DNA of 64,000 bases from Ptychodera flava (Eukaryota > Hemichordata > Enteropneusta > Ptychoderidae): positions 46,965,629 to 47,029,628 of the forward strand of contig NC_091932.1 in NCBI RefSeq assembly GCF_041260155.1, given 5' to 3'. The translations under genes were made by a program, and so were the position numbers. The notes under the pieces were generated by a model. It did not search any database. It had not been told where the DNA came from and was given only the letters and a program-made list of their open reading frames with translations. Shown piece after piece: positions 11,601 through 24,400 of the stretch. Position 1 is the first letter of the stretch; each line of letters begins with the position of its first letter.

Positions 11601-14600
11601 GTCTGTGTCTGTGTCTGTGTCCAGATTTGCCCACTTCAGTGATGCATGTCTGGACACAGGGTTGTAAGATTGACATTAACCATGTTGGTGGGCTGTTTTT
11701 CAGCGTACATATCTTGATTTACTTCATCATGCAATACATGAAAGAAAGCACTCTTACATCCCATGATGTACATTTCAGATCCCTTGACAAAATGTCAATA
11801 TTTGGAAAAGGATGACAAATTATAAATCTATCTGAGGTTTTACAAATTTTAAACCTGTGTTAGTTAAAAGAATATTGTCATTTGCACTTCAAAATTTCAA
11901 ATTACAGCAATTCAGAATATATCCTAAGTATTCACACTGATACTCAGGCTGGAATGAACACAGGTCGCACACTGTTCCACAGTGATGGTAATAGGAACAG
12001 TATTTTTTGAATGTACATGTATATGAAATCAGCGAGGCTGAATATAAAACACATGTCATATTACTATCAATCCTAAAGCCATCAGCTGCACTGATTGATA
12101 TCATGTCGCAATCAACAAATGAAATCGTAATATCAGTGTTGCATCCAAAAATGTGCAAAATATGATTTCAATCATGCTGCAATGTTCCACAAGGTACCTT
12201 TTACAATAAAAAGTTGATGGCCCTGATTAGGATTTTAGTGCCCTGAGTGCAAGGTGGGATGTTCTGCTCCACAACTGAGGATACCAAAACACTTATCATG
12301 GCTGGAAAGATTTAATTATCCTCTGCTGATAACATTGATCTTTTTGGTTGAAAAGTATGAAGAATATGGTTTTTCAAACATTACACAAACACAACAAGTA
12401 AAATAAAGATTGAAAATGGATTGTAGCAATTCCTTACTGAGTTCGTCTCTTGGGTAGCATTGCACCAAATGCATGTCTGTCCCAAACAGCATCAAACTGA
12501 CCAGCAATGGCACTGTAACAGAATGACCAATTATCAGTAAAACTTTAAGACAATCTATTCATCACATGTAGAAGGACTACTAGACTGGCCAGAGTCTCTG
12601 GGCTTTTTTTGGCAGCAGATACTGGCTGATCTAGAGTGTTCACCCCATGATCTACACAGCAGTCTGCCAAAGAAAATGTAAATTCGCACACATTACAAGT
12701 TTGTTTTTCATCCTAAGTTTCTCACAAAAATGATTTGCTCCATGGCTTTTAATATTTTGCGTTTTCCCAGATCACAAAATCACATGACTTTCTTCATGAC
12801 AATAGGACAAGTCCTATGGGTCTATGTTAAAGATTATCACCAAATCCTGCAAATAATCAAAACGAGGTCCGTACAATTGCCATGGGATCTCCACATGATG
12901 ATGGTACAAATATAGGAATTTGTTCAAAATTCTTGGGAAAGTCCCACAAATTTCTGTGATGAGTTCATATAAATAATGCTGGAGGGACACTGTCATATAG
13001 AAAGCCTGCATGATATTTGAAAAAGGGAAATTATTTTAAAATTTTTCATCTTTTTAATTTTTCGTAGCTATCTGATACACGCTATAATTAGCAGCTTACT
13101 TGAAGAAAGATGGCAACTATTAAGTAAGTATTTGACATGAACTAAGATGGGCCTGATCAGAATTGTATCGTGTAAGTTTATGAGATCACATAGACCATAA
13201 CATTACCTGCCATATCTAGCATAATGTTAATTTTTTATGTGTAAATTTTTCAAATCAAATCAATTTGAAAGGTTTGATGAGGCTTCGTCTAGATCAAAAA
13301 TGAGAAGATAAAAGCCATTCCTTTTTGGCCAAATGCACACATTATCATTTAAAGCAATATGTCAAATGTTTGATGACATTTTTCTCAGACAGTGTTTGAC
13401 CATTGACCTAACAAATATTTTATGTAAACACAGCGCAAACGGGACAAGAGTTCACGATAAAAATAAACTGCCGACAATCACTATAAAGTCAGGTAGTAAC
13501 CAATAGCCAGGCCAAAACCTATGAATTTCATGCAAACTAATTTTGATGAACTGTAATTTCTTCATGTGCACTGCCCTGCATGGGTCAAATTTTCATTCCA
13601 TATCTTAAGCAGACATGCTGAACATGTTTCTTGTGATCGAGCAATGCAGTATGTGACTAGGCATTCTTATAACATTCTACTTTCTATTCTCCTTGTAAAA
13701 TTGAACTTAAGAAGGTGTAAAATATGGTTATTCACAAAATGCTGGGATTTATGTCCTTAAATTACATATGCTACTTTGGAACTGAGTATAACTAGTCTAC
13801 ACATCTCAGACAATCCTTGCTATACAATGTCCTTGGACATGAGTTTCTTGTATTTTTTGAATACCCTGTAATGTATTATGTTTGTACAGTCCGTAAGATA
13901 CAATTCTTATGCTGCTTCAAAATCATGTCAAAGCTGCCCAGTGCAAAGTAGCTTGTGTGTGTACTCTGGTGTGTACAGTGTATCAAATGTTACTTTTAAA
14001 AAATTTCAGTCCACACAAAAATTAATTTGTCAACATCAACATTGCATATTTTTTTTATAGAACGAAAATAATGAAAATATTTTAAAACATCATAAAATAT
14101 TATAAAAGGTCATGGGTATTGTCTCCTCAAAGGTATCCGGTTTTGGTGCAATTAGTTTCTACTTGACCAAAATAATTGTGTTTTATAGTTCAATGAAAAT
14201 TTTTGAGAATATGAGCCTGATAAATTTCAAGAAATAGCAGTTGAATGGAAATTATGGCAAGTCTAAACTTAGGTTATCAATATCTCTTGTGAAATTTATG
14301 TCTACATCTTTGTCAAATAATGCAAATTTTATCATTGTTTTAAATCATCTTTCTCTGAAGGGATTGAGCTTCCAACTGTCAGATCAAATTTTGTTGACAA
14401 TCCAATACTGGATGTAAATCTAAGTTTTCAGGTGTGGTTTACTTACCTTGTGAAAGCAAAGAAGTCACAACAGTAAATCTGAATTTGACAGTCATCGGCC
14501 TGCAAAAAAAATTGCACTTTTTTCATCAGCAAGTAAATGTCATGGCTTTCATGAGAATTATCTTTCTGTAATAGGAGGGTCAAATCTTGGTGTGTACAAT

Positions 14601-17600
14601 AAATGAGGTTAAAAAGTGTGGACTAAAGATGGAATCAAATTGATTTACCAAATCAAATTGATTTACCTCTTTATTTATGAGTATCATAAGCCTGTCAATC
14701 TATTGTGAAATCTTTGAGCTCCACCATACTCCAAGCATGTTTACAGGATTTGTGACAGTTAGGTTTACAGCATCTCATGTTCCAACGTCCCCGACAGACC
14801 TACCCTGTTTCCAGAGGGCTTGTTTATAATGAAAGCACAATTTTTTTGCTTACACCTGATAAGAAATTACTTTCAGAAACTCACTTTAAAAACTGATGCT
14901 CCTTGTATAGTTTCCACTGGGGACACTGTATAATTCAAATGCTGCTCTTCAAAAAATGACTTCGTTGCCAATTCAGAAAATTCAAGGCCTATGACATCAT
15001 GTCCCTGTTCAGCTAACCTACAGAGACAATATGCAATTAAAACCCTTTGAGAGCAAAAGTAAATTTTTGTCACCTAAAGTTTATAAAATATACCCAGTCA
15101 AATGTTTCTGATTTGTGCCAAAATTTATGCTAAAAACTGTAGCCAATGAAATGTGATATCGATTTGATCCAAAATTGTCAAAACATTACAGAACAATTCA
15201 TCAAAATTAGTAAAATGTTGCACTTAAATTCTGGTGGGAAAATTTACAGCACTCAAAGGGTTAATTTGACAGTTATCATACCAGAGATGAAAGATTATTT
15301 CAAATCAAATATGCCCATTGTCTAAATGCCAATCTGATTAAAATCTGATGGTAGAGATGGGTTGGTCTTTTATGCTATTGTATTACAGTCTTTATTTTTC
15401 TGTGGTCCTCCCCTGTTTGTAGCGAGGGGACACTGCAGAAAAATAAATATCACAGTACGATAGCATAAAAGACAAACCATTATCTACATCGGATTTTAAT
15501 TAGATTGGTCTAAATTTAATTCTCTGATAGGCTAAGTTAGTAAAACCACTGCTTACATTATGAAAAACAAGATTCAACAAGACTCAGACCCAGATGATGA
15601 ATAATAAACTAAAACTGAAAATCTACGCATTCGATTGGCCATGGAAAAGATGTCTGCCTCAATAGTGTACCATGTACATAACCCTTGCTGATTTTGACAT
15701 TCCAAGAAATCTAGTATTGGCAGCAAATAATCACCATCCTTCACAGAGAGGTCTTACATCTACCATCATGTACCCTTGCCTGCTATTTTTAACCTCTGAA
15801 TAACTAAAAAACATTAAAAATCTTTTGAAATTAATATTCTGATTTTTACCGTCTTTTGCAACAAATATATTTACCGTAATTCAGGTTCAAAAGAGTAGTA
15901 TGTCAATTCCTGTTTCATTATTATTTGTCCTCCTCATTTGTATTTCTGAATGCTTCCAAAGTTTTAGCTCTGAAGCAAAATTTATCCCTAGGTGCAAGTT
16001 TCTGCCTAATATCCCCTCTGGAATTTATCCCAACAAATTTTAAAATGCTATCTACCAACGTCAATATACACCAGCTAGCACTGTGCATAATTTTGAGACA
16101 CAAACATAAACATAAACATAAACATAAACAAACATACACATGCTGGTAACCTTTATCCTTTTCTCTAAGTGGTCTATCCTTGTTAACAAATAATGTTTCT
16201 TTTTATCGGCCAAACATTGTTTTTTAAGGTGGAGCTGCATGTTGCCAACACGGTTTTTTTCAAAGCAATATTTCTCATCAAAGATGACAAGAAAACCCCC
16301 TCAGACTATATACCAAACTCGGCAATAGTTTTCACGCCGTACCCTCTACACACTGTGTAGGGCTCACTTATTTAGAGTTCAAAACATTGGATGTAAAACG
16401 CATACAATATGTAAAGTCACGTTGTCTTTTTGCCAATGGTATCAATACAGTCCAGGGATCACTTTAGGGCGCGATAACGCGATATTTACACTCAAAAATC
16501 AGAAAAATCGCATTCAGAAAAATCAATTGGGCGAAAAAGTCGCGCCGATAATTCAAATGGCGCGTACGTGATACCTTTACGCGATCTAAATTCATTGGTA
16601 ACATTTGGCCGGTTTTCAGTACAGAACCACTCATTGTGTCGCCGTAGAGATCGAGCGCTATAATTACGCGAGAAAAAAAGCTGTTGCAGAGTTACCCGTT
16701 TCAACAGCGTTTGTGATTGGTTGCCAACAGGAAGTTTTGCGTTCATTGACAAATCATTGGAGTCGATACAGCAAGTGTTCATTGCTGATGTACAGTGTGT
16801 TGTCGTAGCTCAAAATGGCGCTTTCGAAGGAATATTCATGTCCAGTACGAAGAAGAAAAACGAAATGCACTATTCTGGACTACTGTACTTCCGTTACTCC
16901 CGCACTGGAAAGTATGGATTCGACCGCCTCCGATTACAACTACACTCAGAATGACAGTTTTCGGACAGGGTAGTGAATTTCGCCCAAAGCCGTTTCATAA
17001 ATGACGAGCACAACGACATCTTATTACCATACCCTTCGAAACTTTATTGTGTTTATCCTCAAACTGTTAACACCGACAGAAGTGGCATTTAGGGGGTCAA
17101 AGTTGCCAAATTTTTGCCCCATGTTGAGCGCGTGTAATCGGACTGCTATCGCAGCAATCGGACGTCGTATTTTGAATGTGATAAGGGGCTAAATATTGAT
17201 ATTTTGAAACTTCGAACCCCGATTTTCAATTTCGATGTGTTTAGAAAACTATGTGGAAATATTTTGTGATAATTAGTTACGTTAATCCATGGACGACGCA
17301 ACTACCGGTATATTTCAACGTGTATAGCGCTTCTAGATATCGGACACGGGCTGTCCCTGTGTGTTGCGTTACACCTCGTATTGTACGGTGTGGCTAACTT
17401 CACCAAGTTTGTAGCGCCTGAAATAGCTTTTACCCCAAAAAAATCCAAAACGGGACGGCAGCGTCACCTGACTTAATATTCTGTAGCATGACTTGTAAAA
17501 CGCTATCAAAACGGAGCGAAGGGCGTATAACGAACAGCATGTCATTAAATGTCTGAAAACTGAGGTCGTCCGAAAACTGTCTCAGTGAGTGTATTGTTAT

Positions 17601-18456
17601 GCAAATTAACCAATATGCAGAACATCAGGGAAAGTTAGGTCCGGTTCCCACAGACTTTGAAATTCTCCCACTATTTTGGTATTAATAAAAATTAATTTAA
17701 GTCAGAAAACTTGACAATATTTTGTGAAATGTAATATTTCACTTGAAAGAAGAGTATACGTAGAAAAAAAAACAACTATTTAATTTTGCATTATCTGTCC
17801 TCATTCTAATATGGCATGGGTTGAAGACTGACAATAAAAATAAGTGATTAAAATCATGATAAGCACATTTAAAATGCCTCTTATTCAAAATTTAAGAACT
17901 TTATTGCCAAACAAAATACTCGTTTTTTATATAGCATTTAAAAAACATACTGTGAAAATTTCAGAAATTTGACCAAGCCAGAGTGGAGTTAAGGTAGCTA
18001 AAGACCAAATCGTTCATTTTTCTGTCAAATTTTCAAAATTCTCTGAGAATACGCCTTGAAGTAAGACCTAGAGTTGAGATGTGTCGCCAGTTCAAGATAA
18101 GGAATGGTTTCCGTGTAATTCACAAATTTTAAAAATCAAAACAAATGCACGTGGCTATCCCGGTTAAATCGGGGAGCTTTTGTAAACATTGTGGACATAT
18201 TTGCATCGCTATTTGCATAATCTCGCTTAGTGACACAACGCAACGGTGCATGGCACGAGCCAATTTACATAATGACGTGCTGTGACTACGCCAAACACCA
18301 GGATTACTTCCGTCTGTAAACAATAAACCGTAATTAAATGTTTGTCGAAGCCTAGTCCAATAAACAAGTATTCTTACAGTTCCAGACATAGTCTACACCA
18401 GAGAGCAAGTCATTTTTTGCTCACGTGTTTACACACGTGGGCATATGTCGCAGCGA

Positions 18457-18488
<32 letters not shown>

Positions 18489-21400
18489 TGTCTGTCTGTC
18501 TGTCTGTCTGTTGGTCCATTTTCTCAAAAACGGCTTATCAGATCAGAATCAAATCTGGTACATATATTCAGTTAGCAAATGGCAAGAACTGATTAGTTTT
18601 TGGTGGGTCTGGCTTGCATACTTTTTGCTCATTTGCATAATTAATGATTTTAGAAAAAATGGATATATATTAAAAACAACTACACAAAATTTGATGAGAT
18701 TTGCTACAAATGTTGATCACACCAAGATATATCAGCAGTGGGAACCATTGAGGGTGACATGAAAGATAAATGCTAATTGCATATTTAATGAACTTTCCTA
18801 ACTAGGGATATATACATGTCTGATTTGACTTGATCAAAATTAACCAAACTTGGTATGTATATTAAAGATACTATGATTTAACATTATTGAAAGTCTTTTA
18901 GCGTTTTAATTTCAGCCAATTCCTAATTTGCATATTTCATGAACTTTGTTAATTAGGAATATATATTTGAAATGACTGGACCAAAGTTGATGAAACTTGC
19001 TACATGTATTGAAGCCACTATGATACAACATTTTGAAAGTCATTAAACATTTTTACTTCAGCCAATTCCGAATTTGCATATTTAATGAACTTCCCAATTA
19101 GGGATATAAATCTGAATTAACTTGATTGTAGTTGTTGAAACTTACTATATACATCAAAGATACTGTGATATACATTATTGAAAGTCAAAAGACATTTTTA
19201 CTTCAGCCAAAACCTAATTTTAACATTAAATGAATTTTCATAATTAGGTATATTTATCTTAATGGACTTGATCAAAATTGATGAAACTTACTATGGTGTA
19301 TATTAAAGACTCTATAATTCAATATTATTGAAAGTCATCAAGCATTTTCTCTTCAGCCAATTCCTAATTTGCATATTTAATGAACTTTCCTAATTAGAGA
19401 TATATGTCTGAATTGACTTGACCAAAGTTGACAAAATTTGCTACACATATTGCAATTACCCCCTTACCGAAAATTATTTCTACTGCAAATTTGCCGTAAG
19501 TTTGCTGCAAATATGCAGCAAGCATATAGCTTGCAGGAAGGAGTTGCAGAAGTTTGCAGGTAGATGTGACCCTCCTGCAAACCCTTAAGTCAGTTTGCAG
19601 CAAATTTGCGGTAAACGACTAAGTTGCTGCAAATTTGCGGCAAACCAGATTATTGCTGCAAATATGCAGCAACACATGATTGACATATTTCCCACTATTT
19701 CATTACCAGGGAGTACACACTACACACTGAGTACTGTTGCACTTCGTGACCAGTCATGTGTAAGCAACATAAAATTGATCTTTCATTTATATTTTATGTT
19801 CATTTATTTCATAACAGACAATCCACTTTTTAAATTATAATAACTGGTAATGCTAGATAATGAACAGCTTCAGTTATGCTGGTGAAAGCATTGCATGGAT
19901 ATAGAGTGCATCTACCGGTATAGTATATACTGTAGTGACATGATGTAATAAAAGTGCCCTTTGAAAGTTTGACAATCTGGTTGGGTAAATTATGGTTGGA
20001 TCGAAAACTGAATTTTTAGGGAAACAAATTTTTGAAACAGGGACTTGTCTGTCTTGCAAGTTACACCCTGTATTTTCTGCGAATGATACCAAAATGCAAA
20101 CAGTTTCGAACGAAATGTGCGTTTGATGATGGTCTGTAAGGACACGTCGTAGACTTTTGTTACTGCAAATCTGTACAGTAATATTTCCGCTACTACCTCC
20201 AAGCTATTCATCCCATCAATATAGTACATGTATACGGTACGTACAATGCACTGCAGCTTACAGTCTGTCCCATCGATGCCGCTGACAAAATCTCGCCTTC
20301 TGATAACATGGGTCGAGGTAAAAGGCTTTTGTCCGTGTTTTCAGCGTTGGAGTTATATTGCCGAGCACAAATTTGAGGTTTAGGATTACACTCCATCCCG
20401 AGTCGCTGTACGAAAATTCAAAGCGCCGCTTCACCAACGTCCAACACGTCCTGTGTATCAGCTGCGAGCAGCCGACATGTTTACACTCTCCGGTCACGGT
20501 TCATCAGGGTCAGTTCGCGCATTGATATTGATTCTTCGTGCTGAAAGAATTTTTACTCTCTTTTTAGTCTTTCTATGATAAAAATAACCATTTCATTAAA
20601 CTAATAAATTAAATGCTATATTAAGTATAAAATATAACGGATTGGTGCAGATGTAGAGTCAATTCCAGCATTTAAAAACGGGACTACTTTATCAATCGCG
20701 TAATGATTTATAGATCGCACTTCCGTTATCGTCATGAGGCTTGATCGGCGATCGGCCAGTGTCGGCTGCGTACTTGTGAGCAGGGAGTTTTCTAGTGGAC
20801 ATTTCGTGATCTTTCTATGGAATCGCCAGCCAAATGATATCACATAGTTGCAAAAACGTGTATACAGTACCAGAGACAGGCGGAGTTCTAAATTTGTGAA
20901 CGCGAGCGGCAGTAAAGATGCCGACTATATTTTCTGAGTACGGTATTTACACACAGCACGGTGAGACCTGCAACCGGACCGGGAATCGTCCAGCGTCTGC
21001 GAGCCGTTCAGAAATGTAAGTCAGTGTACCGTTCGTCTGTACATCGATCGCTATAATTATGTTCTGTAATCGTTGTATTGCAATCTTTACCTAAAGATAA
21101 ATTTTCGTTGAGTACTGATTCATACTGAATTCACTTTCGTTTCACAACACTTACAGTAAGTGCTGAGATTTTTGCAGATTGTCGCCGTCGTGTATGTAAA
21201 CAACATACGGCGAGTTGTCCGCTGTCGGACATTTTAATCATTATTAATTTAATTTCGATCATGAATATTTATGCATTTTCTGCTTCAATTTTTCAACTTG
21301 ATTTTGTCTCATTTTCAAATAATTATCGATTTCTTTCATGAAATTTACAATGTTTGGTCAAACGGTAAAGACTTACACTCTTCCCTGAACGATTTATATT

Positions 21401-24400
21401 TTTCAGAATCCATTGCTGGTACACTAAAGGGGACAAGAAATTCAGAGAACAGAAAGCCAAATCGCAGCCTTTGACAGTAATGTAAATGTTACATGAAACT
21501 TCTCAAGTCAAAAGAAAATCTTGACATGATCATGACACTTATGTGGCATGAAATGGACATGGCATATAAAATAAATTGTACCACAATTGAATTTAACCTT
21601 TTTTCTCTGTCATCTTTTTGTTTACAATAACTTTATTTGCGCTGACCATTGTTTCTTGTGAAACTGGTATTTCAGAGTTTAGTTGGATAAATAATATTTA
21701 TATATTGGCGGACTGTGGACAGCACAAGATGTGTTTTATCCAACTAAACTCTGAAATACCAGTTTCACGAGAAACAATGGTCAGCGCAAATAAAATAATT
21801 TGCTGTATGGAGTTTGCGGCAAATTTTCAGTAACATTCAAATTAATTTGCCGCAAGTTTGCTGCAAGGATTGTGCCGCAAATTTGCTGCAAAGAGTTTGC
21901 AGCAACGTTGCGGCAGGGAGTTTGCTGCATATTTGCAGCAAGTTCACAAGAAACCTAATTTGCATCTGAAAAATGAACCACCCGCATATTTGCCGCAAAT
22001 AGTTTGCTGCAAATTTACTGCAAAGCTTGCGGCAAATTTGCAGTAACAGTTTGCGGGAGGCCTAAAATTTCGGTAAGGGCCATTATACAACATTACTGAC
22101 AATCACTAAGCATTTTTACTAAAGCCACTTCCTAATTTACATATTTAATTAACTTTGCTTATTAGGGATATATACCGGGATTTACTTGATCAAAGTTGGC
22201 AAAACATGCTATGTACATTGATGATTATACCAGGTACTAGATCAAAACAATATCGAAAGTCATTTCACATTTTCATGTCAGCTTATTTATAATTTGCATA
22301 TCTAATGAGCTTTCACAGCTCGGCATATATGGCTTGAAGGACTTGGCCAACGGTAATTACACTTGCTAGATAAAGTGGTGATACAATAAGAGCAGTCAAA
22401 TAACTTTAATATTTTTATTTCAGCTAATTACATATTTGTATACTTCATGACCTTTTAGAATTAATCGGCGGTGATTATTGTTCATTATGTTGATCATAAT
22501 AATTTCAATGAAGTTGCAAACATGTGGCAAAGGTTCAAATTTACACATAACTTCAATATATAATGAAACACGTGAGCATTTACAGTTCATATCTGGTTCT
22601 TAGTGTGGTCAAGACATCGTGTCAACGACGATTTCTCAGCAGTGCGAAGTTTTATCACTCTTTGCTTAGGGTTGGTCGGAGCCTGCACACGCCGCTTTAC
22701 GGTGGTTGACGTCTTTTTCGCAATGTTAAATAAACAATTACAGTGTTCATTCTAGGATTTAAAAACTGTGGGCCCCAACTCCTGTCCCAACGGGGCCATT
22801 TTAGAAAATCGGGGGCCATCATCATCACACATGTAAAAACCTTGAATTTTCTGCAGAAAATATTATAGTCTATCAAGTCAAGAAAAGGAGAATACTGGAG
22901 ATCTGGCGCCCCGTTAACCAACCAAGCCTACTGCTAAGTTGTCCCTTGTACGTACGCAACAGGCCCAACAATGGCAACAGCAAACCGTTTGGTTTGATTC
23001 AATTGTTTACGTAACTTATGTGATGAATTATTGATATGTCGGACTTGAACAACTGTACAAATTGCTAAGGACTGTGATTTTGACTGTGGAAACGATCGTG
23101 ATCAAAGCTTAGCGCACCGGTAAGATTTCTCCGTGGCCCTCGATTTGCACTGATACAGCACGAGAGAGTAACCCGTAGGCTACGACCTAAATAAGTGATC
23201 GATACATCAACTTTTAAACATAACTCGTATGTATTAGCAGTGATCGAAATAATCGGTGGCAATGGTGGCATTTGCCACCAAAAACTGTCAATCTGCCACC
23301 AAAATTTTTTTCTGGTGGTATTTTTTCTGCCACTAAATTTTGGGTCATCATGTCATCGATCCTATGGCTTGAATGAAGGAACACTGAAGGAACACGCATT
23401 GTCTGACGGCGGAAAAACTCATTAGCCAAAAAAAACCCAAACTAATTGCGACATTTTGGCATGAATGAAAACACAGCGTGAATCCAAACTTGTGATTGGC
23501 TAATCTCCATATCGATGACAGCAGCTTTTGTACACTTGACATGCTGTTGTCCTCTGTGATAGCCGCATATGCAGTCATACGGCACAAGATAAAAGCATGT
23601 TGTGACATTTTGAAAACAAAGCCAAACTGCAGCCTGCATGAATTAAATAACAATAAATACTTGCAATTCATTAGCCAGTACAGGGCTCAAAAATTCCTAT
23701 CGCCCGACGCCCGTGGCTAGTGAATTTTGCGTTCGGGCAAGTAAAATCAATATGCTTCCCGTCCGACGGGCAAGTGCACCAGCGGTTGAATTAACTAAGC
23801 TCTGGACAATTCAAGCTTGAAAAAGTATTTCATTAGGTCTGTACACGCCTAGAATCATTGTAAGTTCTTCAACTCTCAGAAGTTTTTTCTGAAAACCCTT
23901 GAAAATCCGCCCGACATCGCAAAATAATCGTTCTTGCTGTTGTAAAACACAAAAAGTCGTAAAAATAGATTTTTGCGACATGTTCTCTCCGACGACACGG
24001 AGTGAACTCACTGTTTTGTATGTGTGCCGTAAAGTGGTATGCTCTTGACAGTGGTTGCCATTCTCTTTGTGCTAGTGTATGAGTCGTATGACAGTCGATC
24101 GGCTTCACGCGATAGTGTAATTGCACCATGTGCTTGGTAAATGGATGTAAACTTATTCGAAGCCATGGATCTTGGCAATGCTTACTGTTCAACGTAAATC
24201 AACCCCAGTTGAAAAAGTACAAGTTTACATCATAGTCGAAACGGGCTCAGTCGACCAAGGAGGCCACATATTGCAGCTACGTAGTGCGTGAGATGCAGAC
24301 AGTTTCAAATTACGTGACCTTGGTTGTTAGGGATCGGCTCTCACTTACAGAAAACAAATCTGTACTGAAGAGTATAACGAAAACGAAACTTGAATCTGCT

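Larger units (their letters stand above)
8794..14446. other. TPMT introns 4-7 (exons listed separately)
   Basis: Between the small exons the sequence is AT-rich. A CAAT/TCAA simple repeat lies at about 9067-9110 and a (TGTGTC)n repeat at about 11,598-11,622. No nested gene or bounded transposon recognised. Confidence 0.5.
18418..22578. mobile_element. Array-bearing element with TGCTCACGTGTTT termini
   Basis: TGCTCACGTGTTT at 18,418 is mirrored by AAACACGTGAGCA ending 22,578. Inside, a (TGTC)n tract (about 18,459-18,511) is followed by roughly eight imperfect tandem units of about 130-150 bp. Each unit carries CTTCAGCCAATTCCTAATTT, GCATATTTAATGAACTTTCC and TAATTAGGGATATATA. The array is interrupted by another element at 19,461-22,079 and resumes at 22,080. 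A related single-unit copy lies at 44.9-45.18 kb. No protein recognised; superfamily unknown. Confidence 0.7.

Noticed and set aside
20200-21230. CpG island promoter with a first exon
   Set aside because: It lies inside a bounded transposon nested three deep in an intron; no exon with similarity follows it.
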